64,000 bases of DNA from Laguncularia racemosa (Eukaryota > Streptophyta > Magnoliopsida > Myrtales > Combretaceae). Position 1 is the first letter of the stretch. Every line of letters begins with the position of its first letter. Shown piece after piece: positions 31,425-43,886 of this stretch. The stretch spans positions 5,084,001-5,148,000 of the forward strand of contig JBBMOL010000012.1 of the NCBI GenBank assembly GCA_037954665.1. The letters are read 5' to 3'. A program made the position numbers and the translations under genes. Below the pieces are notes generated by a model. It saw only the letters and a list, made by a program, of their open reading frames with translations. It was not told the DNA's origin and made no database searches.

Positions 31425-34224
31425 TAGTAAAATATATATTATTAAACAAATAAGATTTTATCCATCTCCATATCTCTAATTATATAAATATACTCAATTA
31501 TGTATAATTAAGACAATAAAAATTGTATAGTATTCTAGATATTTCTTACTCTTATAGCAATTTATGTATTACCTTTTTGTATATTTACAATTTTTTTTAG
31601 AAAAGTACATTTTTAATATTTAACATTTACTTATTTTTCTATTTGAGTCATCAACCTTTTCTTTTTCCTTCTATTTAAGTCCTCAACATTTTCAAAACCT
31701 TACAAAAAAATAAAACCTACTAAATATGTTAAATGTTTTTGCTAATCTTGAGCATGCATTAGATTTTGATTGGCCTTGAACTAGTTAGTTAAGGTGGCTA
31801 AGGTATATATAAAATTTTCTAACTCCTTTTCCTAATTTTAATTATTATTATTTTATTTTTATTATATTATATTACTAAATATATTTAATATATCTAATAT
31901 TATCAATTTTTTAATTTAGCTATTGTTGACCAATTTAAAGTAAATGTGTGTCCACAAATTGATAGAAAATCTTAATAGATTTAACAGAAGCCTTTTTTTT
32001 TTAAGGTTTTGAAAATAGAAAAATAAATAAATACTAAGGACTAAAAGTATACTTTTTCTAGTTTTTTTTTTTCTCTCTTTACATCAGGATATATAATAAT
32101 ACTTACAATTCATATTTTATTTTTTTTACCAAATATATTATCTTTGGCACACTCAATATAAGTACACATTTGCTAGTAAAATATTATAACACTATTTGAG
32201 AAGGTTTTTCTATGACTAAATTCTTTGATAAATTACGATATCTCCATTTCAATTCAACATGGGTTTGATTCACACTCCATATTTTGAGAAATATTTACCA
32301 TCTAGGTTCTAACTTTATAATGTAAATATTATAATTGTATTTCAAAAATTTTAACAATTCATGTAAATTGGAATTTCACTAAAAAAAAGAATAAAAAAAA
32401 AAACTCAGTAGAAAGAGAGAGAGGGAGAGGGAGGGAGGAAAAAAAGAAAGGGGAGAAAGTAATTGGCATTTATTTTTTAATCATATTTGCGTCTAAACAA
32501 AAAGCCTTATAAGACCATTTTAGTACTCTAAATAATTAGTTTATTTTATTATCATATCAATTCATTTTTACTTAAACCACATACAGATTAGCCTTAATGT
32601 GCCCTATGATATCCATTTTGAATTTTCTCGACATGAATCTACTTTGGTTTCATCACATCTCCTTCAATACCCTTATTTGCTTTTTTTTCTTCTTCTAAAT
32701 TTAAAAGTTTAAAATATATTATTTAAAACAAACATACACACACATATGTTAAAATGTATGGCTAGATTTTGAATAGCATTTTTCTATCCAACCTTCGTAT
32801 AAGTAAATATCTATAAAATCTTTTGGGTATTCAAAACAATAACTTATTTTATTATTGTGTTGATTCATATCCCATTCATATTATGTATGAATTAACCATG
32901 TTATATAGTTTTCTATGAGACAAAGACACGTTAGATAATGTGATTTGTTGTCTTTTTTTCCTTAAATTGAAAAAGATATAGTACTTTATTTAAAGAAAAA
33001 GATTATTTCTTATTCTAAAAATGTGGATGGGTAAGACTTAAATTGCATTTTCTTATCAAATTTGAGCCTTTTCAAAAATTTTGAAGATTGTTTATATATT
33101 TTAAATAGTTATTTTGTTTTATCAACATGTTGATTTGCATCACATTTATGTCATATATGGATTAATCATGGTGTGATATGTTTAATTGAAATTTTATTTC
33201 TAGAAGTTCTTTTTGGAATATATCACTTAAAGTGGGAAAAGGAAGAAAAAAAAATATTTTTTTTTCAACAAATGTTTCTAAAAAAAGGGTTGTTTTAAAA
33301 GTATTTTTAATAATGCAGTATTTAAAATCATATATTTACCCTCTATACAAATAATTAGCCTTGATTGATATTGGACCTAACCCATTGAAATACTATGCAT
33401 ACATTTTCCCTCTATACAAATTAAGTCATCAAATTTTAAGGTGTTTAAGTGTTACCTATTCCTGAAGGGGTCTAAACAAGTGCATTCTTGATGCGTTTAT
33501 GTATAAAATATGTTTCATTTATCTATTTTATAAATTTTCTGAAAACATCTAATTTCATGTTATGATTGTTGTTAGTGTATTGTTAAAAATAGAAAAGTGG
33601 CGAAAATGCTTTGCAGAGTTGTTCACCAATGTCCTCACAGTATGTGTTATCACAAAACTTTGAAGAATTATTATAATCATAATCATTATGTTTATGTCTG
33701 CCGTTTAAGAGGCATAGTTAGGATCCTTCTGATAATGTTCTTCATCCACTTTGACCGTGATTTCTGGCTTGTGAATCAATTATTGTATCTAACATTTAGA
33801 TTACCGTGTTCATATGAAAAACGTGGTTACTATCCAGTCTATCCTTGGGATGACAGGCATGAAGGGCAGAATTCAAAATCCCATTTGGCATGCAAAATAC
33901 TACTACTATGAATATAAATATCCAAAGCATCCATTAATGAAACTCAGCTCATAATTCAAACAATTAGTTTATCAATCGAATTTGCAACATTATGAGATTA
34001 GCTAAATGGATTATCAAACAACCAAATCTACCTTAAAAATACGATAGTATATGTGAGAAAATAATTAATAGTGCTAATAATATGACAATAGAGGAATATT
34101 ATAAGACATATTCATGAGATAGGTTGGATTTCCTCATTCAAATTATATATGAATAAAACCTAAATCAAAATTAGATAGGATTTCCTTAGGGCAGTTTTGC
34201 TTATATTAGGTTTTTGTGAGACTT

Positions 34225-35090
34225 GGAACAATTTGATAATTGGGAGTGTGTTACTTGTATGACTTATAGAACCATTTTTAAATGAGAAAGTAGTTAGTAA
34301 TGTTCACCCTTGCAGAGAAGATAGGTAAGGGGATCATTTGTCATCTTATTTTCTTTATATTAGTAGCTAATGTACTTTCTTGCAAATGTTGAAATGGCCA
34401 TAGAAGATAATAGGTTGATTGACATGCCTAGTGCTTTCTTACCTCCTATTTGCTGATGGTTTGCTTTTCTTTCTAGAAGCTAATTATTTTAATGTACCTG
34501 TTAACAATGTAATTCTAACATCATTGTAGAACATCAATCGAGTAGAAAATCGCATAAGGTAAACATTTATTTCATCAAACATACTAGACCATAAATAATG
34601 GGAGGTTTGTGTGGTGCTTTGGGCATAATAAATCTATGGAATTATTAAGAATGGTAACGATAAGGGAAAGAACAGGACAGAGGCCTTAACCTTTCCAAAA
34701 GAAATAAAAAAATTAGAATTAGATCAAAAGCGAGAAGGTTGAAGAGATGCATGTTGAGGGCAGTTGCTAGTGCAATTCTAGCTTATTTCATGACCTATTT
34801 TGAATTCCTAGCTATGGTAAAAGAAAGTGAATTCCTTAATAGCTTAGTATTGATAAAAATAGTCAAAATAAATAAGTTGGGACAAGATTATACTTCTAAA
34901 GTGGAAAGGAGATCTCTGTTCTAAAGACCTAAATGTATTTTATCTCACCCTTCTTACTAAAATGACATGGAGAGCATGGTCTAGTGAAAATGAATTCCGA
35001 TTTCCATATGCTTAATGGTATCCACTTCCTAAACAATTCTTTATAGAAGGCATCTAGGGGCTGTCGAGACTCTTGAGGGATTGCAAACTT
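34225..35090 (+). pseudogene. LINE reverse transcriptase fragment in copy B
   Basis: The same RT remnant as in copy A, but it retains the catalytic region. LLFADGLLFFLEAN (about 34446-34490) corresponds to the LINE LLFADDxLLFxxA motif, with the second catalytic aspartate changed to glycine. RCMLRAVASAILAYFMTYFE (from 34742) and LLTKMTWRAW (about 34950) follow in order. It is degenerate and not translatable. Confidence 0.75.
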
Positions 35091-35599
35091 CTTGTGACAA
35101 ATCATTGGAGAAACACTGTGAAAGATGTGGATAGTTCTATTATGGTTAAAGCCTTGCCAAGGATTCCAACTAGCCATGATACTATGATACTTTCTAATGG
35201 GATATCCCAGTGTTCAAGAATCACTTCGCTATCATCCAATTCAATTCAGTGCGATGTCCTACAAACAATAGGGTGAATTTGATCGTCACTCACGAGAAAA
35301 GGAAAATGTATCGTATGAATTGGGTTGAAAGTTTCCTGTCTTCTTTAAAAGTTATCTTGTTGTCTGATTTAAATTCGTCTTTATGTTATCGAGTATCATA
35401 GCTTATATTTGTATTAATATAAGTTGAATTCTCTCTTTGCCAAAAATACATGCATAAATAAAATAGGTTGAGATATTTAGTTTAGTTTTGTTGTTATATG
35501 AACTCTATCGTATCAATGAAGCATAAGTTAACATAATTTCACTGTAAAATCTATATTATTAAGTAAATAAGATTGTATTTGTCTCTATATCTCTAATTA

Positions 35600-35900
35600 T
35601 ATATATATAATTAAGCCAACAAAAATTGTATAGTTTTCTAGAGATTTCTTACTCGTGTAGATTATATATAATTAAGCCAATAAAAATTGTATAGTTTTCT
35701 AGAGATTTCTTACACTTGTATGTATTTTTCCCTTTATATGCTTCCTTATATTAAGATATATCGTAATGTTTGCAATTCATATTTTATTTTTTATTTATCA
35801 AATATATTGTTTTTAGTACATGCAATGCATGGATGCTTCTACTAATATATAATTATGCCAATAAAAATTGTATCACATTCTAGAGATTTCTTACTATTAG
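35600..35900. repeat. Local 61-bp tandem duplication plus a third dispersed copy in copy B
   Basis: ATAATTAAGCCAACAAAAAT followed by TGTATAGTTTTCTAGAGATTTC occurs at 35607 and 35668 (period 61). A variant occurs at about 35849 (ATAATTATGCCAATAAAAAT). Copy A has a single copy near 31508, so amplification followed the segmental duplication or was lost in A. Confidence 0.75.
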
Positions 35901-37497
35901 AGCAATACAGGTGCACATTTACTAGTAAATTATTATAACACTAATCGAAAATGTTTTTCTAAGGTTAAATTCTTTGATAAATTACAATATCTCCATTGCA
36001 ATTCAATATGGGTTTGATTCACACTCCTTGTTGTGAGAAACATTTACCATCCAAACTATAACTTTATAATGTAAATATTATAATTGTATTTCGAAAATTT
36101 TAACAGATCTTGTAAGTTGGAGTTTCACTAAAAATAAAAATGTAAATTTACTGGAAAGAGAGAGAGGAGGCAGGGAGGAAAAAGAGAAAGGAGAGAGAGA
36201 GTAAGTAGTTGACTTTTTTTTTTTTTCAATCAAATATAAGTCTAAACATAAAATCTTATATGACCATTTTAGTATTCTAAATAATTAATTTACTTTATTA
36301 TCACATCGATCCGTTTTTTTATTCAAATTTGAGCCTTTTGAAAAATATATTTTAAATAATTAATTTTTTTTGTTAACATGTTGGTTTACAACACATTTAT
36401 GTCATATATGGATTAATCATGGCATGTTATGTTGAATTGAAATTTTATTTCGAGAAATTCTTTATAGAATGTGATTTATATGGGAAAAAAGAAAAAAAAT
36501 ATTGTTTTTCTAACAAATATTTCTAATAAAAAGGTTATTTTAAAAGTATTTTTAATAATATGGTATTTAAAATCATGTTTCAAAAGTAACATTTTTTCTA
36601 GTTTTATAATTATAAGATAATATAATATAGCATACTATCATTTTAAAAACGTGTCTTTAAGATGGATTTTCCAAAATAACTTCACGCGGCAAAGAGACAG
36701 TGTCTAACAACGAGCCATAGACAGACACCGATGCAAAAGACAGGAAGACAGTAAATGGCAGGAGACAGAGCGGCAAAAAGAGCAACAAAAATAGGGATAA
36801 AGAGAAAAAGGTAAATGTGGTTGGTGAGCATAATTGCCACCACGTGAATCATGTGGAATCAGGGTCGACCATGTCAGATGGTGAAACTTATTCCAATTTT
36901 AATATAAAAATATAAATTTGTATCTTTAATACATAATTTTAAACTTATTTAAAATTATATTTTAAAAACGCAATTTTAAGTATTATAGTATTATTATTAA
37001 TAATGATTTTAAAAGGACTTTATTTATGAGAATATTTTTTTAAAAATGAAATATTTATTTATAATAGGATTCTTTTCTAGTAATACTATAAAATTAAGAG
37101 AATAGTAAAATTGATGCTCACCGAAAGCAACACCCATGGGCTATAATAACATATTCAAGAATAAGATAGGAAATTATAATCCTTTCATTTTTGGCTTTTA
37201 TTTCTCTTTATTTCTAATATTATATTTAGTAGGTAGGAACAATATATAATTGAATGAAATAGATTAAAATAAACTGAAATCATGATCAAAATAATAAATC
37301 AATTCTCATGTTTGAAAATGCACACAAAATAGAATGCGTATAAATTAATATTTGGTAAAATATCCTTAATTGTTAAATATCATAATGAGATTGAAAATTA
37401 AATAAGTAACTTTAATTCATAATCATTAAAAAGACCACAATAGAATCACAATTTCATCATCTCAAAAGCATAATCATGATTCTACCATCTTGAAAGC

Positions 37498-37770
37498 AAA
37501 TTGAATTCCCTCTTAAATATGAAATTAATAATTCTAAGGAATTGTGATTCCAATTTTTACAAATGCCTCCAAAATTAAGAAACGGAGTAGAATTCGAAAT
37601 CGTGATTTTAAGCGGAATTGTGATTTTGCCGTTTTAAAAGAAAAATTGAATCTTCTTTTAAATGTGGAATAAACAATTTCAAAGAATTGTGATTCCGATT
37701 TTTAAAAGTGTCTCCAAACTTATGAAATAGAATAGAATTTGGAATCACAATTCCATTTCGAGTTGTGTAA
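37498..37770. repeat. Imperfect tandem repeat, about 145-bp period
   Basis: AAATTGAATTCCCTCTTAAA... (37498) and AAATTGAATCTTCTTTTAAA... (37643) begin two similar units, each containing GAATTGTGATTCC and a ...CTCCAAA segment. Confidence 0.7.
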
Positions 37771-38959
37771 GCTTCGAACACTTTCAATACTAAGGACTTC
37801 CTTTTTGCAATCCTTATGCATTATACATAGGGATTGTCATCTAAAAATTTCAAAAAGTTATCATTATTGTTTTTATTTATTTATTTTTTGCTTAAAATAT
37901 TGTTTTAGTTTAAATTTTATGTCATAAACCTCATAAATAATATAAGAAAATAAAAAAAATGATAAAATAAAGAGATATTGACATAATATTTAGAGATTTG
38001 GAATGAAATCCTTATAATTAATCATAGTTACTTCTATTAAGAATTGACAAACATAAATAACTACTGTCAATACAGTGCTTTTTTTTTTTTAAATAAAGAA
38101 AATTGATTCCACTTCAATCAAGCTCAATCCAAGACATATACATACTATAAATGGCAAATAAATAAATAAATAATAAAATAAATAACGAAAAGGGATAGAG
38201 ATTCAATGTGCTGATATGAAAAAAATACATCCCTTGCATAAAGTTGGATAATATCAATCTTATGATGCCAAAGTTCCTACACAAACAGGAAATTAAGAAA
38301 TCCCTGGTCAGGAAATTACATACAAGGATCGAAGAAAAAAAGTTAAAAGAAACACAACTTATTGGAAAAAAAGAAAAAGAAAAAGAAAAGACAAATAAAG
38401 ATGGAAATTGATGAAATTATTATGTTAAAAAAAAAACCCTAGATTTTTATATTCAAATCACAATAACCTTTTGTCAGTGTTATCACAAGCAAGCAATTGA
38501 GTAGGTAGCAATACATCAAAGTGGGTGCCTGATTTTGTTATCTAAAAAGTGATTTTTTTTTTTTTTTAAAGCCATTGCATTGTCATTAATCACTATTTCT
38601 TTTTTCTTTTTATTAGAATTTTTATTAGAATTTTATAATATAATCATTTAAAAATAATTATCTTTTTTATTATTAATTGATTTTATTTAAAAGTGAAAAA
38701 ATTAAAAAAAAAAAAAAGAAAACCGACCCAAATAATGATTTATGATTTGAGGAAGAAGAAGAATGATTTTTATGACATATGTATTATGATTTTATTTTTT
38801 TTTCCTTTTAATAATAGTATTAGAAAAAAATGCTTTTTACGAAATTGTTAAGATATCTTATTTTCATTTTTGGTGATGAGTTAATTATCGTAATTAAAAT
38901 ATTTGCCTGCGTTTAGGAGATTTTATTACCAAACACTATAAATTCATTAAGTATTAGTT

Positions 38960-39037
38960 ATTGCTTACTTGAGATTTATGGTTTTAACTTTAATTAATAT
39001 TGCTTACTTGAGATTTATGGTTTTAACTTTAATTAAT
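38960..39037. repeat. Exact 39-bp tandem duplication
   Basis: ATTGCTTACTTGAGATTTAT followed by GGTTTTAACTTTAATTAAT is present twice, back to back, at 38960-38998 and 38999-39037. The lack of differences suggests a recent event. Confidence 0.92.
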
Positions 39038-39777
39038 TACATAGGGCAGGTAAAAATAAAATTACCCAAAAATAAACACAGAAATAATCTGCCTGATGCT
39101 GTATACCTTATTGCATTGCTACTTTTACTAAATGGAATTACCAAATAATTAATCTAATACAGATAGTTTTCATGGTTTTAATAATGGTTGCTACTCTTTA
39201 ATAGAAGGACTAGACAATGCAACTATTTCTTCCCTAGAAAAGCACAAATTGCGATATAAATCCCAAAGCATATCAATACGCGAAATGAAATAAGATAAAA
39301 ATATAATTCTATAAATTATATAAAATCCAATTTTACTTTTTTGTTACTCATTTTTGTGGTTTTAATTTGAGCTACATAGTGGGGAGATTTTATTAGCATA
39401 AATCACTAATAGGCAACTCAAAATAAAGTTAAAATATAAATTTCAGTATAATTTTATCAAATTATATAAATTTCTTATACAATAATAAAATTTTAAGAAA
39501 CAGTACTACAATTTCTATTACTTAATTTCAAGTAATCTTTAAGCCTCTTATTCTAATAATTTTCTGACATATTTTTGGACTTCTAACTAATATATTTTAA
39601 TTTCGGCAAAAAAAAAAAAAAACCAATATTTTGAAGGAATCTAATTAAGATCTTAAAAGCCCTCTAATCTCAAATACTCCCCCCTTTTAAAACCCTAAAA
39701 TAGCCGTTTACTTGGACTCCAAATAATCATCTCTCCTTCTGTCTCTCTCTGCCCCTCTATCTTTCTCAAACCTCACA

Positions 39778-42700
39778 ATGCTCTCCTCCACCGCTCGCCA
39801 CCCATCACCGCCACCGTCACCTCAACTACAACCATTTCTAAACCACTCTCTCTTCTCAGCACTCAAACACGCCCTCCTCCTCTCCTCCCTACCCTACCCC
39901 TACCCCCACCCTTTCCCCCCTCTCCCTCCGCCGCCCCAATACTCTCCGCACCCGCTACCTCGATGCCGCGCAGCCCTATGATTACGAAACCAAAATCTCC
40001 GCCCTATATCACGCCTCCAATTCCCTTAAAATAGCCATTTTCGGGTTCGGTAAGTATGGACAGTTCCTCGCCAAAACACTCACGCGCCAAGGCCACACCG
40101 TCATTGCCCACTCGCGCACCGATTACACCGACACGGCACGGAAATTGGGTGTGACGTTCTTTCATGATCCTAATGACTTATGTGAAGAACACCCAGATGT
40201 TGTTTTGTTGTGTACATCGATTGTTTCCACTGAAAAGGTACTGTTGTCATTGCTTTGATGCAATGTGGATTAGTTGACGAGCAATCACGCACATGCGTTG
40301 CATGTAGTGGAATAAATTATAATTTCGGGTTAAAGTTATAAAGAACCATGCCCTTTCACTCTATTACTGGTATAGATATAGATATTAAGCAAGTTGGTAA
40401 GAACTTGTTTATTAATTATATGTTACGAGGAGGTGTTTGATAATGAAGAGTGCTAAAGTCATTGGCTTTTTGAAGCGATTCAATATAATTTCATTGTGAG
40501 CTGAGGGTTTATTTGTATATAAAACTTTCTTAGTTCTTGAATCGATCATTTAAATTCCAATTAATTTTGGGTAAGGTTCATTTGGTGAATAGACAGTCTT
40601 ATGACTTGAGTTGATTGAAGGGAAAGTTTAAAATAACGAGCTTTGTATTAATGTTGTAAGATTTTGGATAGATCTTAAGGACAAGGAAAAAGTGGTGGCC
40701 TTTTGTTTATTTGGTAATGATTGCATTACAGGAGTAGAAGAAAGTTGAACTGGCACAAAGAATATTGAGCTTGAGCTTCATTCACAAATTTTAAAACTTG
40801 AGCTTCATCGTCCCTTTTGAAGGTTGTATACTTCTTTTGGATTAATTAACTATGAATTATCCAAAAAAAAAGAGTTCGGACTTTAAGCTCAACTTGGGTA
40901 CATATGAGCTAGCTGAGTAGCATGAGCTTGAGCTTAACTCGACCACACTAGAAACAAACTCGAGTAAATATAGAGCTTGGCTCAAATTGCTTGTGATCGG
41001 GTTTGGTTTGTTTATACTCCTAGTTATTGAAGGAGGTTGTTAGATTTTTTCTTTTGTATTTTACCTAATAACTTTTACGGCATGTGTTTGCTGAGCAGGT
41101 ACTTAAGTCGTTGCCTTTTCAAAGATTGAAGAGAAGCACGTTGTTTGTTGACGTTTTGTCTGTTAAGGAATTTGCAAAAAGTTTGTTGACTAAGGTTTTG
41201 CCAGAATATTTCGATATCATCTGCACACACCCAATGTTTGGACCAGAGAGTGCAAAGAGTGGCTGGAAGGACCTTTTCTTTGTATATGAGAAGGTTAGGA
41301 TAGGAAATGAGGCTCCAAGGATTTCAAGGGCTGAGAAGCTTCTTGATATTTTTGCAAGAGAAGGGTGTAAAATGGTGGAGATGAGTTGTGCTGAGCATGA
41401 TCAGTATGCGGCTGAATCGCAGTTCATTACGCATACAGTTGGGAGGCTATTGGATATGTTGAATTTGGAGTCGACACCAATTAACACAAAAGGATATGAA
41501 GTATTGTTGGATTTAGTGGAGAATACCTCAGGGGACAGTTTTGATCTGTACTATGGGTTGTTTCTCTACAACAAGAAAGCCTTGGAGATGTTGGAAAATT
41601 TGGATTTAGCTTTTGAGAAACTAAGGAAGATGCTTTTTGGGAGACTGCATGATGTCGTGAGGGAGGAATTATTTGGGGGCACTGAGATATCACCCAATCC
41701 TTATGAAACCAATGGGATGCTTAAGCATACTCCGAAATCTGTAGCATTGGCAACGATATCAGATACTATGAGGTGAATCTTTGTAAGCCTTAACTCCAGT
41801 TCTGTTGACTGTTGTCAGAAAACCTTTTATATTTGATATTCATAATTAGTTTAGTTATCTCATTTTGTTTAACACTTATTTTAAATTGAGAGCACAAGAA
41901 AGCAGATAATTAAGCCGCTATTTGATGTGTCTTTCTCAATTTGTTCCCTTTACTTAGGATTTCCAGTTGAAAATGATCATCTCTATTATGGTAAAGTACT
42001 AAAGTTGTAAAATAGTGACAAACGAGCTTAAAAAGGAGGATGCTATCATGGACACCATTATTGACTTTTGCTGAGTTTTCTGCTGATGTGCCATGTACGT
42101 ATCTTTTAATTATTTAGACTAACAGAAAGGAATGTTGGACCAATATTCATGCATAAATATATTGATGAGATTGTTAATTGACAGATTTAAAGATTTTGTG
42201 CAAGTCAGCAACTTCAATGGAAGCAGCTCCACCTGCATTGATCGTTCACTCAAGATTGCTATTGTTGGATTTGGCAACTTTGGTCAATTTCTAGCAAAGA
42301 CCATTGTTCTCCAAGGTCACACTGTTCTAGCTTATTCACGAACAGATTATTCTGCTGTTGCTGAAAGTTTGGGGGTGACATTCTTCAATGATGCTGACGA
42401 TCTTTGTGAAGAGCATCCAGAAGTTATACTCCTTTGTACCTCAATCCTCTCTACAGAAAAAGTTCTTAATTCCTTGCCACTTCAGAGACTGAAGAGGAGT
42501 ACGCTTTTTGTTGATGTGCTTTCTGTCAAGGAATTTCCAAGGAGTTTGTTCCTTCAAAATTTGCCTCCAGACTTCGATATCCTATGCACTCATCCTATGT
42601 TTGGACCAGAGAGTGGTAAAAATGGATGGAACGGTCTTGCCTTTGTTTATGATAAGGTTAGAGTTGGAAGTGATGAATTAAGACAATGGCGTTGCTATCA

Positions 42701-43070
42701 GTTTCTTGACATCTTTGCACAAGAAGGTTGTCGAATGGTGGAGATGACTTGTGCAGAGCATGATTGGCATGCAGCAGGTTCACAGTTTATCACACACACA
42801 GTGGGTAGGGTCCTGGAGAAGCTGGGCTTGGAGACAACTCCAATTAACACAAAAGGCTATGAGACTTTATTGAAATTGGTGGAGAATACAGCTGGTGATA
42901 GCTTTGATCTCTATTATGGCTTGTTTATGTATAATGCCAATGCAATGGAGCAACTAGAACGATTGGATTTGGCATTTGAGTTGTTAAGGAAGCAGCTCTT
43001 TGGGGGTTTGCATGGTGTCCTGCGGAAACAACTCTTTGGTTATGCTGAAAAGGTTAAAGTATTGCAGTAG
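39778..43070 (+). CDS. Arogenate dehydrogenase, double-domain (TyrA family), plastid-type; N-terminal frameshift
   Basis: Converts arogenate to tyrosine with NADP+ in the last step of plant tyrosine synthesis, normally in plastids. Exons are 39778-40237, 41099-41772 and 42209-43070 (TAG), with GT-AG introns; the joined length is about 664 aa. Two tandem TyrA domains are visible. Domain 1 has the NADP-binding IFGFGKYGQFLAKT, then LVTFFHD/DLCEEHPDV, CTHPMFGPESAK, QFITHTVGR and INTKGYE. Domain 2 repeats all of these (IVGFGNFGQFLAKT, CTHPMFGPESGK). The Arabidopsis two-domain homologue is similar in length. The ATG at 39778 opens a serine/proline-rich, transit-peptide-like stretch, but that frame hits a stop near 39979. 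The catalytic frame lies one base off and has its own upstream stop at 39839, so one base must be gained or lost between 39842 and 39978, probably at the C-run near 39914. Either sequence error or a recent mutation. Confidence 0.93.
40238..41098 (+). other. Intron 1 of arogenate dehydrogenase
   Basis: 861 bp between STEK and VLKS of domain 1, with GTACTG donor and GAGCAG acceptor. No ORF or recognised element is inside. Domain 2 has no intron at the matching position (STEKVLNS is continuous at about 42454-42475). Confidence 0.9.
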
Positions 43071-43500
43071 AGGCTCTTGTAACTGATATAACTGCAGGGT
43101 GTTCCATCTGCATCAGGCTGGCGTTTTGCAATTCTTTGATTTGCAGACTTTGGATCCTTATATTAATAATTCAAACAAATTCAAACAATGTAACTTAAGA
43201 ATCCATGAAGCCGGAGGGAAAATTGGGTAGATTGTCTGTGTAGTTCTTTGGTTGCTCTGTTATATAGCAAAGATGCAACTCTAAGAGACAGCGTGGAATG
43301 AGTGTAGGTTCCACTGGAATCATCTATTGATGATTTGTTGTACCAAATTATTTCATCCTTTTTTCTTGTAGGTTGCAATGATTTCTGTATTAAGGAGGCC
43401 CAAATTTTGTCTGTGAGGGAATTTCTAGAGCTGATTCATTTGTAACCCTGTATCTTATAGAATAGTTAGTCATGAATAAAAGAAGCCTATTTAATGTTTT
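43071..43500 (+). other. 3' UTR of arogenate dehydrogenase
   Basis: AT-rich non-coding sequence after the TAG, with AATAAAAG at about 43475, a plausible polyadenylation element. The short minus-strand open frame here has no protein character. Confidence 0.55.
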
Positions 43501-43886
43501 GCTGTTCTTTCAAATTGGTTAGTATGTCCCTATTGGTACCTTTTTCTTGTGGGTTCTTTGATTGAAGTTACCTTTAAAGCTTAATCCCTGGACAACGAAA
43601 TTGGGATGAAGTGGAGCAAATTTTTTCATGCTATCAAAAAATAGAATGTCATTCGCCATTTATAACATAATTGAATGGTCTTTAGCTTCAGTCGACGGTG
43701 TATTCTTTAGAACCTTCGGTGAAACGGGAACCATCCACTCTCTTGTTCTGCTGCTGCAGCTGCTTCTTTTTGACTTGAAAAAGGAACAAGCATAGAACAC
43801 TAACGGCATGTTCTTCTGAATTATGACCTGGACAGCTCTTGCTCTATTCTGTAGATTATTATAGAACAAACTCAAATGTTTTCTTC

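Larger units (their letters stand above)
21272..33330 (+). repeat. Tandem segmental duplication, copy A (expanded by insertions)
   Basis: Collinear blocks match copy B (33345-36600), with intervening insertions. Matched pairs are about 21272-21330 with 33345-33395; 21581-21690 with 33597-33700; 21760-21880 with 33725-33840; 23820-23880 with 33850-33905; 24030-24310 with 33918-34335; 24460-24960 with 34600-35090; 30170-30570 with 35090-35500; 31425-31600 with 35535-35700; 32080-32580 with 35750-36320; and 33050-33330 with 36320-36580. Copy A additionally contains a copia element and several kb of other sequence. Identity by eye is high but clearly diverged, so the event is old. Confidence 0.85.
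33345..36600 (+). repeat. Tandem segmental duplication, copy B (compact)
   Basis: It starts with AATTAGCCTTGATTGATATT and GGACCTAACCCATTGA, as copy A does at 21290. It then follows copy A block by block to about 36580 (TTTGAGCCTTTTGAAAAATA; CATTTATGTCATATATGGAT). It begins about 15 bp after the end of copy A, so the two are directly adjacent in the same orientation. It lacks the copia element and the other insertions. Confidence 0.85.
36601..39777. other. AT-rich spacer upstream of arogenate dehydrogenase
   Basis: No gene. It holds a GC-richer patch at about 36670-36880 with a CACGTG core near 36841, a 145-bp imperfect tandem repeat (37498-37770), an exact 39-bp tandem duplication (38960-39037), several A/T runs, and a CT-rich stretch at 39730-39775 that is probably the 5' UTR of the following gene. 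Confidence 0.5.

Noticed and set aside
33597..33911. Plus-strand open frame of 104 codons in copy B
   Set aside because: The matching sequence in copy A (21581 onward) is not open in the same way and shows no domain; an accidental frame in a duplicated repeat.
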